From: Pseudomonas viridiflava
Lineage (GTDB): Bacteria > Pseudomonadota > Gammaproteobacteria > Pseudomonadales > Pseudomonadaceae
Length of the DNA: 64,000 nucleotides
Direction of reading: 5' to 3'
Assembly: GCF_900580675.1 (NCBI RefSeq)
Contig: NZ_UTBG01000106.1
Coordinates: 52,067 to 116,066, forward strand
Part shown: in pieces, positions 56,741 to 64,000 of the stretch
Numbering within the stretch: position 1 is the stretch's first letter
Layout: the number at the start of each line of letters is the position of its first letter
Notes under the pieces: generated by a model
Seen by the model: only the letters and a program-made list of their open reading frames with translations
The model's database searches: none
Told to the model about the DNA's origin: nothing
Position numbers and translations under genes: made by a program

Positions 56741-58642
56741 ATGCCACACCCCGACACACTGCCCGCAGTCCTGGCGGGCCCGTTGCTGCGGCGCCTGGAA
56801 CCCCGGCGCCTGGTCATCTGGCTGGTAGGAAGCCGCACCCTGGCGTTGAGCCTGAGGCTGCACTTGCCCCACGGCGAAACGCTGGATATCAACCTCGACG
56901 CGCAGCACTGCCAAGTCGTGCCCGTGGGGCGCCACGCATTTATCCATCTGCTCGACATCGCGCTGCACAACGCCCTGCCGCAGGACGTCACTCTTGGCTA
57001 TGACCTGGTGGTCGATAACGTCGGCATCGCCGAGTGGGCGCCACACCTTGTGTATGCCGACGCCGAATGGCCGACGTTCGTCCTGCACAGCCGCATTCAT
57101 CAGTTGGTGCATGGCTCCTGCCGCAAACCCCACCACCGTGCCGACGAAGGTTTGCTGTGCGTGGACCGCCTGCTGGCCGACGCCCACCACACTGCGGCGC
57201 AACGTCCGGCCTTGTTGATGATGAGTGGCGACCAGGTCTACGCCGACGATGTCGCCGGGCCGATGCTGCGCGCGATTCATGCACTGATTGCCCGGTTGGG
57301 CCTGTTCGACGAATACCTGGAAGGCGCAGTGGTGGATGACAGCGCCAGCCTGTATGGGCATCGTGCCAGTTATTACCACCGTGCCGATCTGCTGCCGGCC
57401 CTGGACAGTAACAAGACCCTGCGCGAGCGCTTTTTCGGCGGGGTGAAAAAACCGATCTTCACCAGCAGCACCGCCGACAACCACCTGGTGACCTTCGCCG
57501 AGGTGATCGCGATGTACCTGCTGGCCTGGTCGCCCACGCCCTGGACGCTGATCACACCGCAACCACCGCAGTTGAGCCTTGAGGAACAGCAGCGATATAC
57601 CCGAGAACAGGTACACATCGAGCGCTTCTGCGACGGCCTGCCGGGCGTTGCGCGAGTGTTTGCCCACCTGTCGACCTTGATGATCTTTGACGACCACGAC
57701 ATCACCGACGACTGGAACCTCAGCGCCCAGTGGGAAGAAACCGCCTACGGCCATCCCTTCTCCAAGCGCATCATCGGCAATGCCCTGCTCGCCTACCTGC
57801 TGTGCCAGGGCTGGGGTAACCAGCCGGAAGTGTTTGACGAACAGCTCAAGCAAACCCAGGCGCTGACCCGCCAGGCGCAAGACAACCACCTCGATGCGGC
57901 CGCGCAGGACGAACTGCTGCAAGCGCTGCTCAAATTCCAGCAGTGGCACTATGTGCTGCCAACCACGCCCGCACTGGTGGTGCTCGACACCCGCACCCGG
58001 CGCTGGCGCAGTGAATTCACCCTGAAGCAACCCTCGGGCCTGCTGGACTGGGAAGCCTTGAGCGAATTGCAACAGGCATTGCTCGACCACCCCTCGGCCA
58101 TCATCGTTTCGCCGGCGCCGATCTTTGGCGTCAAGTTGATCGAAACCGTGCAGAAAGTGTTCAGCTGGTGTGGCTACCCACTGCTGGTCGACGCGGAAAA
58201 CTGGATGGCCCATCGCGGCGCCGCGCAGGTGATCCTGAATATCTTCCGCCACTCACGCACGCCGGGGAACTACGTGATCCTCTCGGGCGATGTGCACTAC
58301 TCGTTTGTCTACGAGGTGCTGATCCGCCATCGCAACGCCGGCCCGAAAATCTGGCAGATCACCAGCAGCGGCATCAAGAACGAATTCCCGCCACGCCTGC
58401 TGGAATGGTTCGATCGCCTCAACCGCTGGCTCTACTCGCCGCGCTCGCCCCTCAACTGGTTCACACGCCGACGCGCTCTGCAGGTGGTGCCGCATATCCC
58501 GGAGCATGCCGAGGCGGGCGAACGCCTATGGAACTCGGCGGGGATCGGCCAGGTGTACTTCAATGAACACGGCCAGCCGGAGGGGATTTATCAGCACAAC
58601 GCGAATGGAAAGGCACGTACGCGGATGGTTGCGCCGAAATAG
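56741..58642 (+). CDS. PhoD-like metallophosphatase
   Basis: 633 residues without a clear signal peptide. Metal-binding segments of the PhoD-like/metallophosphatase fold are visible: HGSCRKPHH near 125, MMSGDQVYADD near 165, IFDDHDITDDWN near 313 and ILSGDVHYSF near 513. These phosphodiesterases or phosphatases are often secreted, but this one looks cytoplasmic. The substrate is unknown. Confidence 0.85.
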   Translation: MPHPDTLPAVLAGPLLRRLEPRRLVIWLVGSRTLALSLRLHLPHGETLDINLDAQHCQVVPVGRHAFIHLLDIALHNALPQDVTLGYDLVVDNVGIAEWAPHLVYADAEWPTFVLHSRIHQLVHGSCRKPHHRADEGLLCVDRLLADAHHTAAQRPALLMMSGDQVYADDVAGPMLRAIHALIARLGLFDEYLEGAVVDDSASLYGHRASYYHRADLLPALDSNKTLRERFFGGVKKPIFTSSTADNHLVTFAEVIAMYLLAWSPTPWTLITPQPPQLSLEEQQRYTREQVHIERFCDGLPGVARVFAHLSTLMIFDDHDITDDWNLSAQWEETAYGHPFSKRIIGNALLAYLLCQGWGNQPEVFDEQLKQTQALTRQAQDNHLDAAAQDELLQALLKFQQWHYVLPTTPALVVLDTRTRRWRSEFTLKQPSGLLDWEALSELQQALLDHPSAIIVSPAPIFGVKLIETVQKVFSWCGYPLLVDAENWMAHRGAAQVILNIFRHSRTPGNYVILSGDVHYSFVYEVLIRHRNAGPKIWQITSSGIKNEFPPRLLEWFDRLNRWLYSPRSPLNWFTRRRALQVVPHIPEHAEAGERLWNSAGIGQVYFNEHGQPEGIYQHNANGKARTRMVAPK

Positions 58643-58782
58643 CGGCCTATTGCCACCCCTGCTAAAGCAGCAGATCTGCCCTATTCAAACCGTACAAGCC
58701 TCGTTGTACAGTAGTTCCAGCCACGGAGTATCGGCGTCAATATCGGCAGGTTTCAAAGCCCGCCCATGCAGGGAACGCACTG

Positions 58783-59796
58783 ATGAACGATACCTCCGAC
58801 AACACCCCGCACACGCACGATTTCTCAGCATTCAACTCGGACATGCTGCACACCGTTCTGGAGTTGGTCAGCGACGGGATCTGGGATTGGAACGCCAACA
58901 CCGGGTTCGTCTACCGCAACCCGGGCTGGTACGAAATGCTTGGCTACCCTCGCCACGCCCTGGAGAACAACGTGTTCACCTGGGAGAACGTGATTCACCC
59001 GGACGACTACCCCCAGGTGATGACGCTGTTTGATGACTACATCCACCGTCGCGCGCCCCATTACCAAATCGAATACCGTTGCCGCAAAAAAGATGGCAGC
59101 TACCTGTGGATCGAAGACCGGGGCTACGTGATTGCGCGTAACGCCGACGGCTCGGTGGCACGGATGGTGGGAGCGCATCGCGATATTCATCTGCGCAAAT
59201 GTTCAGTCGAGCAACTGGAACGGCGCAATCAATCCCTTGAAGCCTTGGTGACCGAGCGCACGCGCGAGTTGTCGCGGGTCAACAAGCAGTTGCAATTACA
59301 GCTGGATGAAAACCGTTCGCTGGCCGAGCGGGACTCCCTGACCCTGATTGCCAACCGCTATCGCCTGGAAAAAGCCCTGTTGGACGAGTGCGACCGCGCC
59401 CAGCGTTTTCGCCTGCCGCTGGCATTGATCGCGTTGGACGTGGATGACTTCAAGCCGATCAATGACAAATATGGTCACGGGGTGGGCGACCAGACTCTGA
59501 TGCGGGTGGTGGAGTGCCTGGAAAGCTGCACGCGCACCGACGACCTGCTGGGCCGCTGGGGCGGCGATGAGTTCATGCTGATCCTGCCCAAAACGTCGCT
59601 GGAGGTTGCCAAGGCGGTGGCAGAGAGCATCTGCCAGGCGGTGCGGGAACACGCGCTGATCAGTGATTTCAAGGTCACCCTGAGCGTGGGCGTGGCCGCG
59701 CGCCAACGGGAGGAGACCCCGGCGGCACTGATCGCGCGCGCCGACCAGGCGTTGTACCGCGCCAAGGCCGCGGGCAAGGATGGCGTGTCGGAATAA
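58783..59796 (+). CDS. PAS-GGDEF diguanylate cyclase
   Basis: 337 residues. A PAS/PAC sensor domain (about 20-145, SDGIWDWNANTGFVYRNPGW, IEYRCRKKDGSYLWIEDRG), a coiled coil (145-185) and a GGDEF domain. The active loop is GRWGGDEF, and the inhibitory site RxxD is present as RTDD five residues before GGDEF. It should make c-di-GMP with product inhibition. No membrane segment, so it is a cytoplasmic sensor. Confidence 0.93.
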   Translation: MNDTSDNTPHTHDFSAFNSDMLHTVLELVSDGIWDWNANTGFVYRNPGWYEMLGYPRHALENNVFTWENVIHPDDYPQVMTLFDDYIHRRAPHYQIEYRCRKKDGSYLWIEDRGYVIARNADGSVARMVGAHRDIHLRKCSVEQLERRNQSLEALVTERTRELSRVNKQLQLQLDENRSLAERDSLTLIANRYRLEKALLDECDRAQRFRLPLALIALDVDDFKPINDKYGHGVGDQTLMRVVECLESCTRTDDLLGRWGGDEFMLILPKTSLEVAKAVAESICQAVREHALISDFKVTLSVGVAARQREETPAALIARADQALYRAKAAGKDGVSE

Positions 59797-59923
59797 CCTG
59801 GAGGCCTGGACCCGCAAGCGCTTCTTCCGATTTGGAATGACCCGAAGACTTTATTTCGTTTGCGGCAGGGCCCGGTGCACGGCTTAGATAAACAAAAGCC
59901 CGCCATTGCCGAGTCCAGGATTC

Positions 59924-61177
59924 ATGAGCCGCGAAACCATCAGCCAGTCGATTTCCATCGTTCACCCCATCAGCCTCAGCCACGGTAAAAATGCCGAGGT
60001 CTGGGACACTACGGGCAAACGCTATATCGACTTTGTCGGCGGGATCGGCGTGCTCAACCTCGGCCACTGCCACCCCGGCGTGGTCGAGGCGATACGGCAA
60101 CAGGCGACCCAACTGACCCACTATGCCTTCAATGCCGCCCCGCACGCGCCCTACCTCGAACTGATGGATCGCCTGACCGCCTTTATTCCGGTGGACTACC
60201 CGGCCAGCGGCATGCTCACCAACAGCGGCGCGGAAGCCGCGGAAAACGCCCTGAAGATCGTGCGCGGCGCCACCGCCCGCACGGCCGTGATTGCGTTTGA
60301 CGGCGCTTTCCACGGCCGCACCCTGGCCACCTTGAACCTGAACGGCAAAGTAGCGCCCTACAAACAAAAGGTCGGTGTATTGCCCGGCCCGGTGTATCAC
60401 CTGCCCTACCCCAGCGCCGACAACGGCGTGAGCTGCAGCGACGCGCTGAAGGCCATGGAGCGCTTGTTCAGCGTGGAAATCGACGTGAATGACGTGGCCT
60501 GTTTCATCATTGAGCCGGTGCAGGGCGAAGGCGGTTTCCTGGCACTGGACATCGAGTTCGCCCAGGCCCTGCGGCACTTTTGCGATGCGCACGACATCTT
60601 GCTGATCGCCGATGAAATCCAGTCGGGCTTTGGCCGCACCGGGCAGCGCTTTGCGTTCTCGCGCCTGGACATCGAGCCGGACCTGATCCTGCTCGGCAAA
60701 AGCATCGCCGGCGGTATGCCGCTGGGTGCGGTGGTCGGGCGTAAAGCGCTGATGGACAATTTGCCCAAGGGTGGCCTGGGCGGCACGTACTCTGGCAACC
60801 CGATCGCCTGTGCGGCGGCGTTGGCCACTCTGGATGCGATGACCGATGAACACCTGCAGACCTGGGGCGCGCAGCAGGAAGAAGCCATCGTCGGCCGCTA
60901 CGAGGCGTGGCGCGCGCGACAGCTGTCGCCCTACCTGGGCCGCCTCACCGGTGTCGGCGCCATGCGCGGCATTGAGCTGGCCAGCGCCGACGGCACGCCC
61001 GCGCCCAGGCAACTGACGCAATTGCTGAGCCTGGCGCGGGATGCCGGCCTGCTGCTGATGCCCAGCGGCAAGTCGCGGCATATCATCCGCCTGCTGGCAC
61101 CGCTGACGATTGAGCCAGCTGTGCTGGAGGAAGGCCTGGATATCCTCGAAGCCTGCCTCAAGCAGCTGACCTTGTGA
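59924..61177 (+). CDS. Class III aminotransferase (2-aminoadipate / 4-aminobutyrate type)
   Basis: 417 residues. TNSGAEAAENALKIVRGAT, FDGAFHGRTLATLNLNG, IADEIQSGFGRTGQ and the PLP Lys in LLGKSIAGGMPLGAV are class III features. The sequence closely resembles the Pseudomonas enzyme (P. putida PP_4108, from memory) reported to act on 2-aminoadipate in D-lysine breakdown; 4-aminobutyrate is an alternative. ATG 59924 gives the standard MSRETISQSISIVHPISLSHG region. Confidence 0.88.
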   Translation: MSRETISQSISIVHPISLSHGKNAEVWDTTGKRYIDFVGGIGVLNLGHCHPGVVEAIRQQATQLTHYAFNAAPHAPYLELMDRLTAFIPVDYPASGMLTNSGAEAAENALKIVRGATARTAVIAFDGAFHGRTLATLNLNGKVAPYKQKVGVLPGPVYHLPYPSADNGVSCSDALKAMERLFSVEIDVNDVACFIIEPVQGEGGFLALDIEFAQALRHFCDAHDILLIADEIQSGFGRTGQRFAFSRLDIEPDLILLGKSIAGGMPLGAVVGRKALMDNLPKGGLGGTYSGNPIACAAALATLDAMTDEHLQTWGAQQEEAIVGRYEAWRARQLSPYLGRLTGVGAMRGIELASADGTPAPRQLTQLLSLARDAGLLLMPSGKSRHIIRLLAPLTIEPAVLEEGLDILEACLKQLTL

Positions 61178-61289
61178 GGTTTTGCTTCGCACCGCGATAA
61201 GGGCATTGTGCTGCCTTGACCTGACACCCCTACCCGCTGAAAATGCCCGACGCTTTTTGTCCCTCGTTTACTGAAGTAGTGAAATTTCA

Positions 61290-62009
61290 ATGTCTGATTC
61301 TTACACCGCACAATCCGCCCCCGAAGAATCCGTAGTCGCCTTGCAATCCAAGGCCGAATACGAAAACGCCATCAATCTTTCACAGCATGTGCCTGCGGCC
61401 AAGATCATCAGCGAGATGGTGCTGGATGCGTTCCACACCTCCAAGGAAAGCGACCAGATCCGCGACCTGCGCGTGGCCATCCGCCAGGCTCATGACGCCT
61501 TCGACGACGACAAGGCCTACGACCTGATGGGGCAGCTCAAGCAGCTCAAGGATGCCGAGGCCGCCGACAACATTGCCCTGGAAGACCTGAGCAGCAAGTT
61601 CTCGATCAGCCGCATCCTGTCCAGCTTCAAGGACGACCCCGAGTTTCAGGAACTAGTGTACGGCCTGGCCCTCAAGGTGCTGAACCAGTCGCACCAGGCC
61701 ATCAGCAACCCGAGCGCCGGCAAGAGCAAGGCCTCACGCGCCAAGAAAGAAGCCGAAGTGTTTGTGATCAGCAAGGACGGCAGCAGCGTTACCCTGCCGT
61801 TGCGCACGCCGCGCTCCAAGCTGAATGTCGACCGTGAAGCGTTCGAGTTCCTGGGTTTCAGCTTTGTGGGTGAAGGTGATGAGGCCGAGCTGGACGTTGA
61901 AAGCTTTGTGGATAACACGGGCGCTGAACAGCCGCTGAGCCGCAAGAGCGTGATTACTGCGCTGCAGCAGAAGACGGCGTTTGACGGGTACAGCATCGCG
62001 CAGCAGTAA
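61290..62009 (+). CDS. Hypothetical protein (239 aa)
   Basis: A soluble, charged protein. The first 140 residues look helical (ISEMVLDAFHTSKESDQIRD, DDKAYDLMGQLKQLKDAEAA), then a basic Lys/Ser linker (GKSKASRAKKEAEVFVISKD) and a small beta-rich end (VTLPLRTPRSKLNVDREAFE). Not recognised. Codon use is like the core genome. Confidence 0.75.
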   Translation: MSDSYTAQSAPEESVVALQSKAEYENAINLSQHVPAAKIISEMVLDAFHTSKESDQIRDLRVAIRQAHDAFDDDKAYDLMGQLKQLKDAEAADNIALEDLSSKFSISRILSSFKDDPEFQELVYGLALKVLNQSHQAISNPSAGKSKASRAKKEAEVFVISKDGSSVTLPLRTPRSKLNVDREAFEFLGFSFVGEGDEAELDVESFVDNTGAEQPLSRKSVITALQQKTAFDGYSIAQQ

Positions 62010-62016
62010 CGCTTGA

Positions 62017-62109
62017 ATGTGGGCGCTGGCTTGCCTGCGATGCAGACGCCTCGGTACATCAGTGAAACCGGGGTGATGCTATCGCACAGGCAAGCCAGCT
62101 CCCACATTT
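62017..62109. repeat. REP-like pair
   Basis: AATGTGGGCGCTGGCTTGCC and CAGGCAAGCCAGCTCCCACA lie in inverted order with about 45 bp between, in a convergent gap. Confidence 0.85.
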
Positions 62110-62122
62110 GCTCTGTGCTGTG

Positions 62123-63217
62123 TCAGCTGACCCGTTCGACCTGCGCCGCAAACACCTCGCGAAACCGTGCCATCTCCCGCTTGTTGCCCACCGTGACCCG
62201 CACCCACTGCGGCCAGTTCTTCCATACCCGCCCGATCATCACGCCCTGAGCGGTGAGCTTCTGGATGACCTGTTCGGCCGGTTGTTTCACGTCGATCATG
62301 AAACAGTTGGCCTGTGACGCGGTGCAGGTAAACCCACGCCCCTTGAGCCAGGCCACGGTCTCGTCGCGCAATTGCGCATTCAGGGCCTTGCGTTGCGGCA
62401 GCAGTTTGATGTCTTCCAGGCTGGCGAGCCCGCCAAGCAAGCTGGAGCCTGCCGGGACGTTGTCGCCACCAAACACCGCCAGCCGCTCCAATAACGCCGG
62501 GTGGCCGATCGCCAGGCCAAGGCGGGCGCCGGCCATGCCGTAGATTTTCGAGAAGGTGCGCAGCACCAGCAGGTCGTCGTGGTCCTTGACCCAACTGACC
62601 ACGCTGGGCACGTCGGCGAAGTCGATATAGGCCTCATCGACCACCAGCACACTGCCTTTGGGCTTGTTCGCCAAGGCCTGTCGGATCGCCTCTGTGGGCG
62701 TGACGGTGCCGGTAGGGTTGTTCGGGTTGCACAGGTAAAGCATGCCGGCGTGCGGGTCGACAGCGAGCATGGCCGGGACGTCGTGGGCGTGGTCGGCACT
62801 GAGGTCCACCTCACGCACCGGCGCCTTGTTCGCCTCGGCCGCCTGGCGCGGCACTTCGTAGGATGGCGTGGCCATTACCAGGCCGCGGGTTGCGCTGGTG
62901 AATGCCAGGACTGCATAGCGCAGGGCTGCCATGGAGCCCGAAAACACGGCCACCTGCTCTTCCGACAGGCCTTGCTGCTGGGCAAACAGCGCGGCCAGGG
63001 CGTACATGTGTTTGTAGGGATAGCGCCCGGAGGTGACGATTCCCTGCTGCATCGCCTCACGGGCGGCCCGTGCGGGCCCGTAGGGGCTTTCGTTGTAGTT
63101 GAGCAGCACCTTGTCAGTCTGGTTCGGCGGCGGGCTGGCAACAGCCCAATCGAGCCGTCCCAGCAATGGCAGGGCTGCGCCCAGGGCGAGAATGGACCGA
63201 CGACTAACGCTGACCAT
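62123..63217 (-). CDS. Tat-exported PLP aminotransferase (HisC-like)
   Basis: 364 residues. A twin-arginine signal opens it (SRRSILALGAALPLLGRL, probable cut near residue 27), so the folded enzyme is periplasmic. The fold-type I core shows LCNPNNPTGTVTP, VVDEAYIDF and the PLP Lys in LRTFSKIYGMAGARLG. The sequence looks like histidinol-phosphate aminotransferase, but a periplasmic place excludes histidine synthesis. PtaA of P. fluorescens, a periplasmic transaminase that modifies the pyoverdine side chain, is a good candidate. Confidence 0.88.
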   Translation of the reverse strand: MVSVSRRSILALGAALPLLGRLDWAVASPPPNQTDKVLLNYNESPYGPARAAREAMQQGIVTSGRYPYKHMYALAALFAQQQGLSEEQVAVFSGSMAALRYAVLAFTSATRGLVMATPSYEVPRQAAEANKAPVREVDLSADHAHDVPAMLAVDPHAGMLYLCNPNNPTGTVTPTEAIRQALANKPKGSVLVVDEAYIDFADVPSVVSWVKDHDDLLVLRTFSKIYGMAGARLGLAIGHPALLERLAVFGGDNVPAGSSLLGGLASLEDIKLLPQRKALNAQLRDETVAWLKGRGFTCTASQANCFMIDVKQPAEQVIQKLTAQGVMIGRVWKNWPQWVRVTVGNKREMARFREVFAAQVERVS

Positions 63218-63312
63218 GGTGGCTACTCCTTGTTGGCGTGGGATGGATTCGCACAGTTCGTACAGAGGGGTATGACGAGAAATGCGCCGGCGAATTTAAA
63301 CCCGCGCCCAAG

Positions 63313-63349
63313 AAAAAGCCCCGCGCTTCTCTCGAAGGCGGGGCTTTTT
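63313..63349. terminator. Bidirectional-looking terminator between cyoE and the aminotransferase
   Basis: AAAAAGCCCCGC and GCGGGGCTTTTT flank a 13-nt loop. It lies after cyoE on the minus strand. Confidence 0.85.
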
Positions 63350-63363
63350 CACTGCGGTGACAC

Positions 63364-64000
63364 TCAGTGAGCGTAGGTCAGCAACAGCTCTTTCGGCACT
63401 TGGAAGTCCAGGGACATCATCACGCTGAGCGCGGTGATGGTGAAGATCGAGAACACGAACAGCTTGCGCGCCCAGACGGTGTCATCCACCGCCTTGTAGC
63501 CGGTCCAGGCCATGTACAACCAGTACATGCCCATGGCGGCGGCGACGGCGAGGTAGCTCATGCCGGCGTAGCCACTGAAGGTCAACATCAAGGTCGCCAC
63601 GAGGAAGGCCAGGATGTACAGCAGGATGTGTTTCTTGGCGACCTGGATGCCACGCTTGACCGGCAGAACCGGAATCGACGCAGCCAGGTAGTCATTGAAG
63701 CGGAAAATCGCGATGGCGTAGGAATGCGGCATCTGCCACAGGCTGAACATCACCAGTAGCACCAGCGCGGCCATGTCGAAGCTATTGGTTACAGCCACAT
63801 AACCAATCACCGGCGGCATCGCCCCCGACAGACTGCCCACCAGCGTACCGTGAACCGACTTGCGCTTGAGGTACAGGCTGTAGAGGCCGACGTAGATGAC
63901 AAAGCCGATCACGGCAAACAGCGCCGCCAACGGGTTGGCCACCTTGTACAACAGTGCCACACCGGCAACACCCAGGACGGTCGCGTAGATCAGTGCCAGC
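63364..64000 (-). CDS. cyoE: Protoheme IX farnesyltransferase, C-terminal part
   Basis: The frame is open to the window edge; about 211 C-terminal residues are seen. It is an integral membrane prenyltransferase of the UbiA family, with [30 protein letters not shown] and [19 protein letters not shown], a typical CyoE segment with the second metal-binding region. It makes heme O from heme B for the bo3 oxidase. The N-terminus lies outside. Confidence 0.94.
   Translation of the reverse strand, partial: LALIYATVLGVAGVALLYKVANPLAALFAVIGFVIYVGLYSLYLKRKSVHGTLVGSLSGAMPPVIGYVAVTNSFDMAALVLLVMFSLWQMPHSYAIAIFRFNDYLAASIPVLPVKRGIQVAKKHILLYILAFLVATLMLTFSGYAGMSYLAVAAAMGMYWLYMAWTGYKAVDDTVWARKLFVFSIFTITALSVMMSLDFQVPKELLLTYAH

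Noticed and set aside
56687..58252. 521-codon frame opposite the PhoD-like gene
   Set aside because: Shadow; Gln/Val/His-rich antisense translation.
59675..61192. 505-codon frame opposite the class III aminotransferase
   Set aside because: Shadow of a well-supported PLP enzyme.

Overview
The window is chromosomal DNA of a fluorescent Pseudomonas, most likely the P. fluorescens group. The basis is GC-rich coding sequence, Pseudomonas-type gene order (isc cluster, ispG-hisS-bamB-der, queA-tgt-yajC-secDF, a BphO/BphP pair) and many copies of the Pseudomonas REP palindrome (core GTGGGAGCGGGCTTG). Both ends cut genes: xseA at the left, cyoE at the right.

Layout. 1-3430: end of xseA, an M23 peptidase, and leuA behind a possible leader peptide. 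3431-14707: mostly minus strand, with an omega-amidase/aminotransferase pair, der, bamB, a YfgM-like protein, hisS, ispG, rodZ, pilF, rlmN and ndk. 14800-20490: the complete isc iron-sulfur cluster (iscR-S-U-A-hscB-hscA-fdx-iscX) with two abutting IscR-type boxes. 20700-29506: cysE, trmJ, suhB, a glycine-zipper protein, secF, secD, yajC, tgt, queA, then tRNA-Leu(CAA) on the plus strand.

29700-36300 is accessory DNA. A DUF3077 gene sits behind a strongly structured leader with a C(UUCG)G hairpin and a 24-codon coupled ORF. After a degenerate stretch comes an AT-rich four-gene minus-strand operon: a 5-cytosine DNA methyltransferase, an HD-CE-like metal hydrolase, an ORC/AAA-like P-loop ATPase and an unrecognised alpha/beta protein. 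The genes overlap or nearly abut and end in one terminator. No restriction nuclease is visible. This is the best candidate in the window for an undescribed (probably anti-phage) system.

36400-44650 is also variable: a gene with a poly-C frameshift, membrane proteins, two LysE-family exporters around an XRE-NBR1-Ig regulator, a PH-domain protein, and a toxin island. The island holds an S-type-pyocin-domain protein with a colicin E3-type rRNase end, its immunity protein, a DUF3916 protein, a second orphan E3-type immunity gene and a fragment of a neighbouring lipoprotein gene. A hairpin buries the toxin's Shine-Dalgarno sequence.

45019-64000 returns to typical Pseudomonas content: a two-component system beside a PepSY/cytochrome b561 pair; a sialidase-like protein, membrane protein and LTA-synthase-like sulfatase run; a cytochrome c; a COQ7-like protein; a CheY-like regulator; heme oxygenase plus bacteriophytochrome; a PhoD-like phosphatase; a diguanylate cyclase; a class III aminotransferase; an unknown protein; a Tat-exported aminotransferase; and cyoE.
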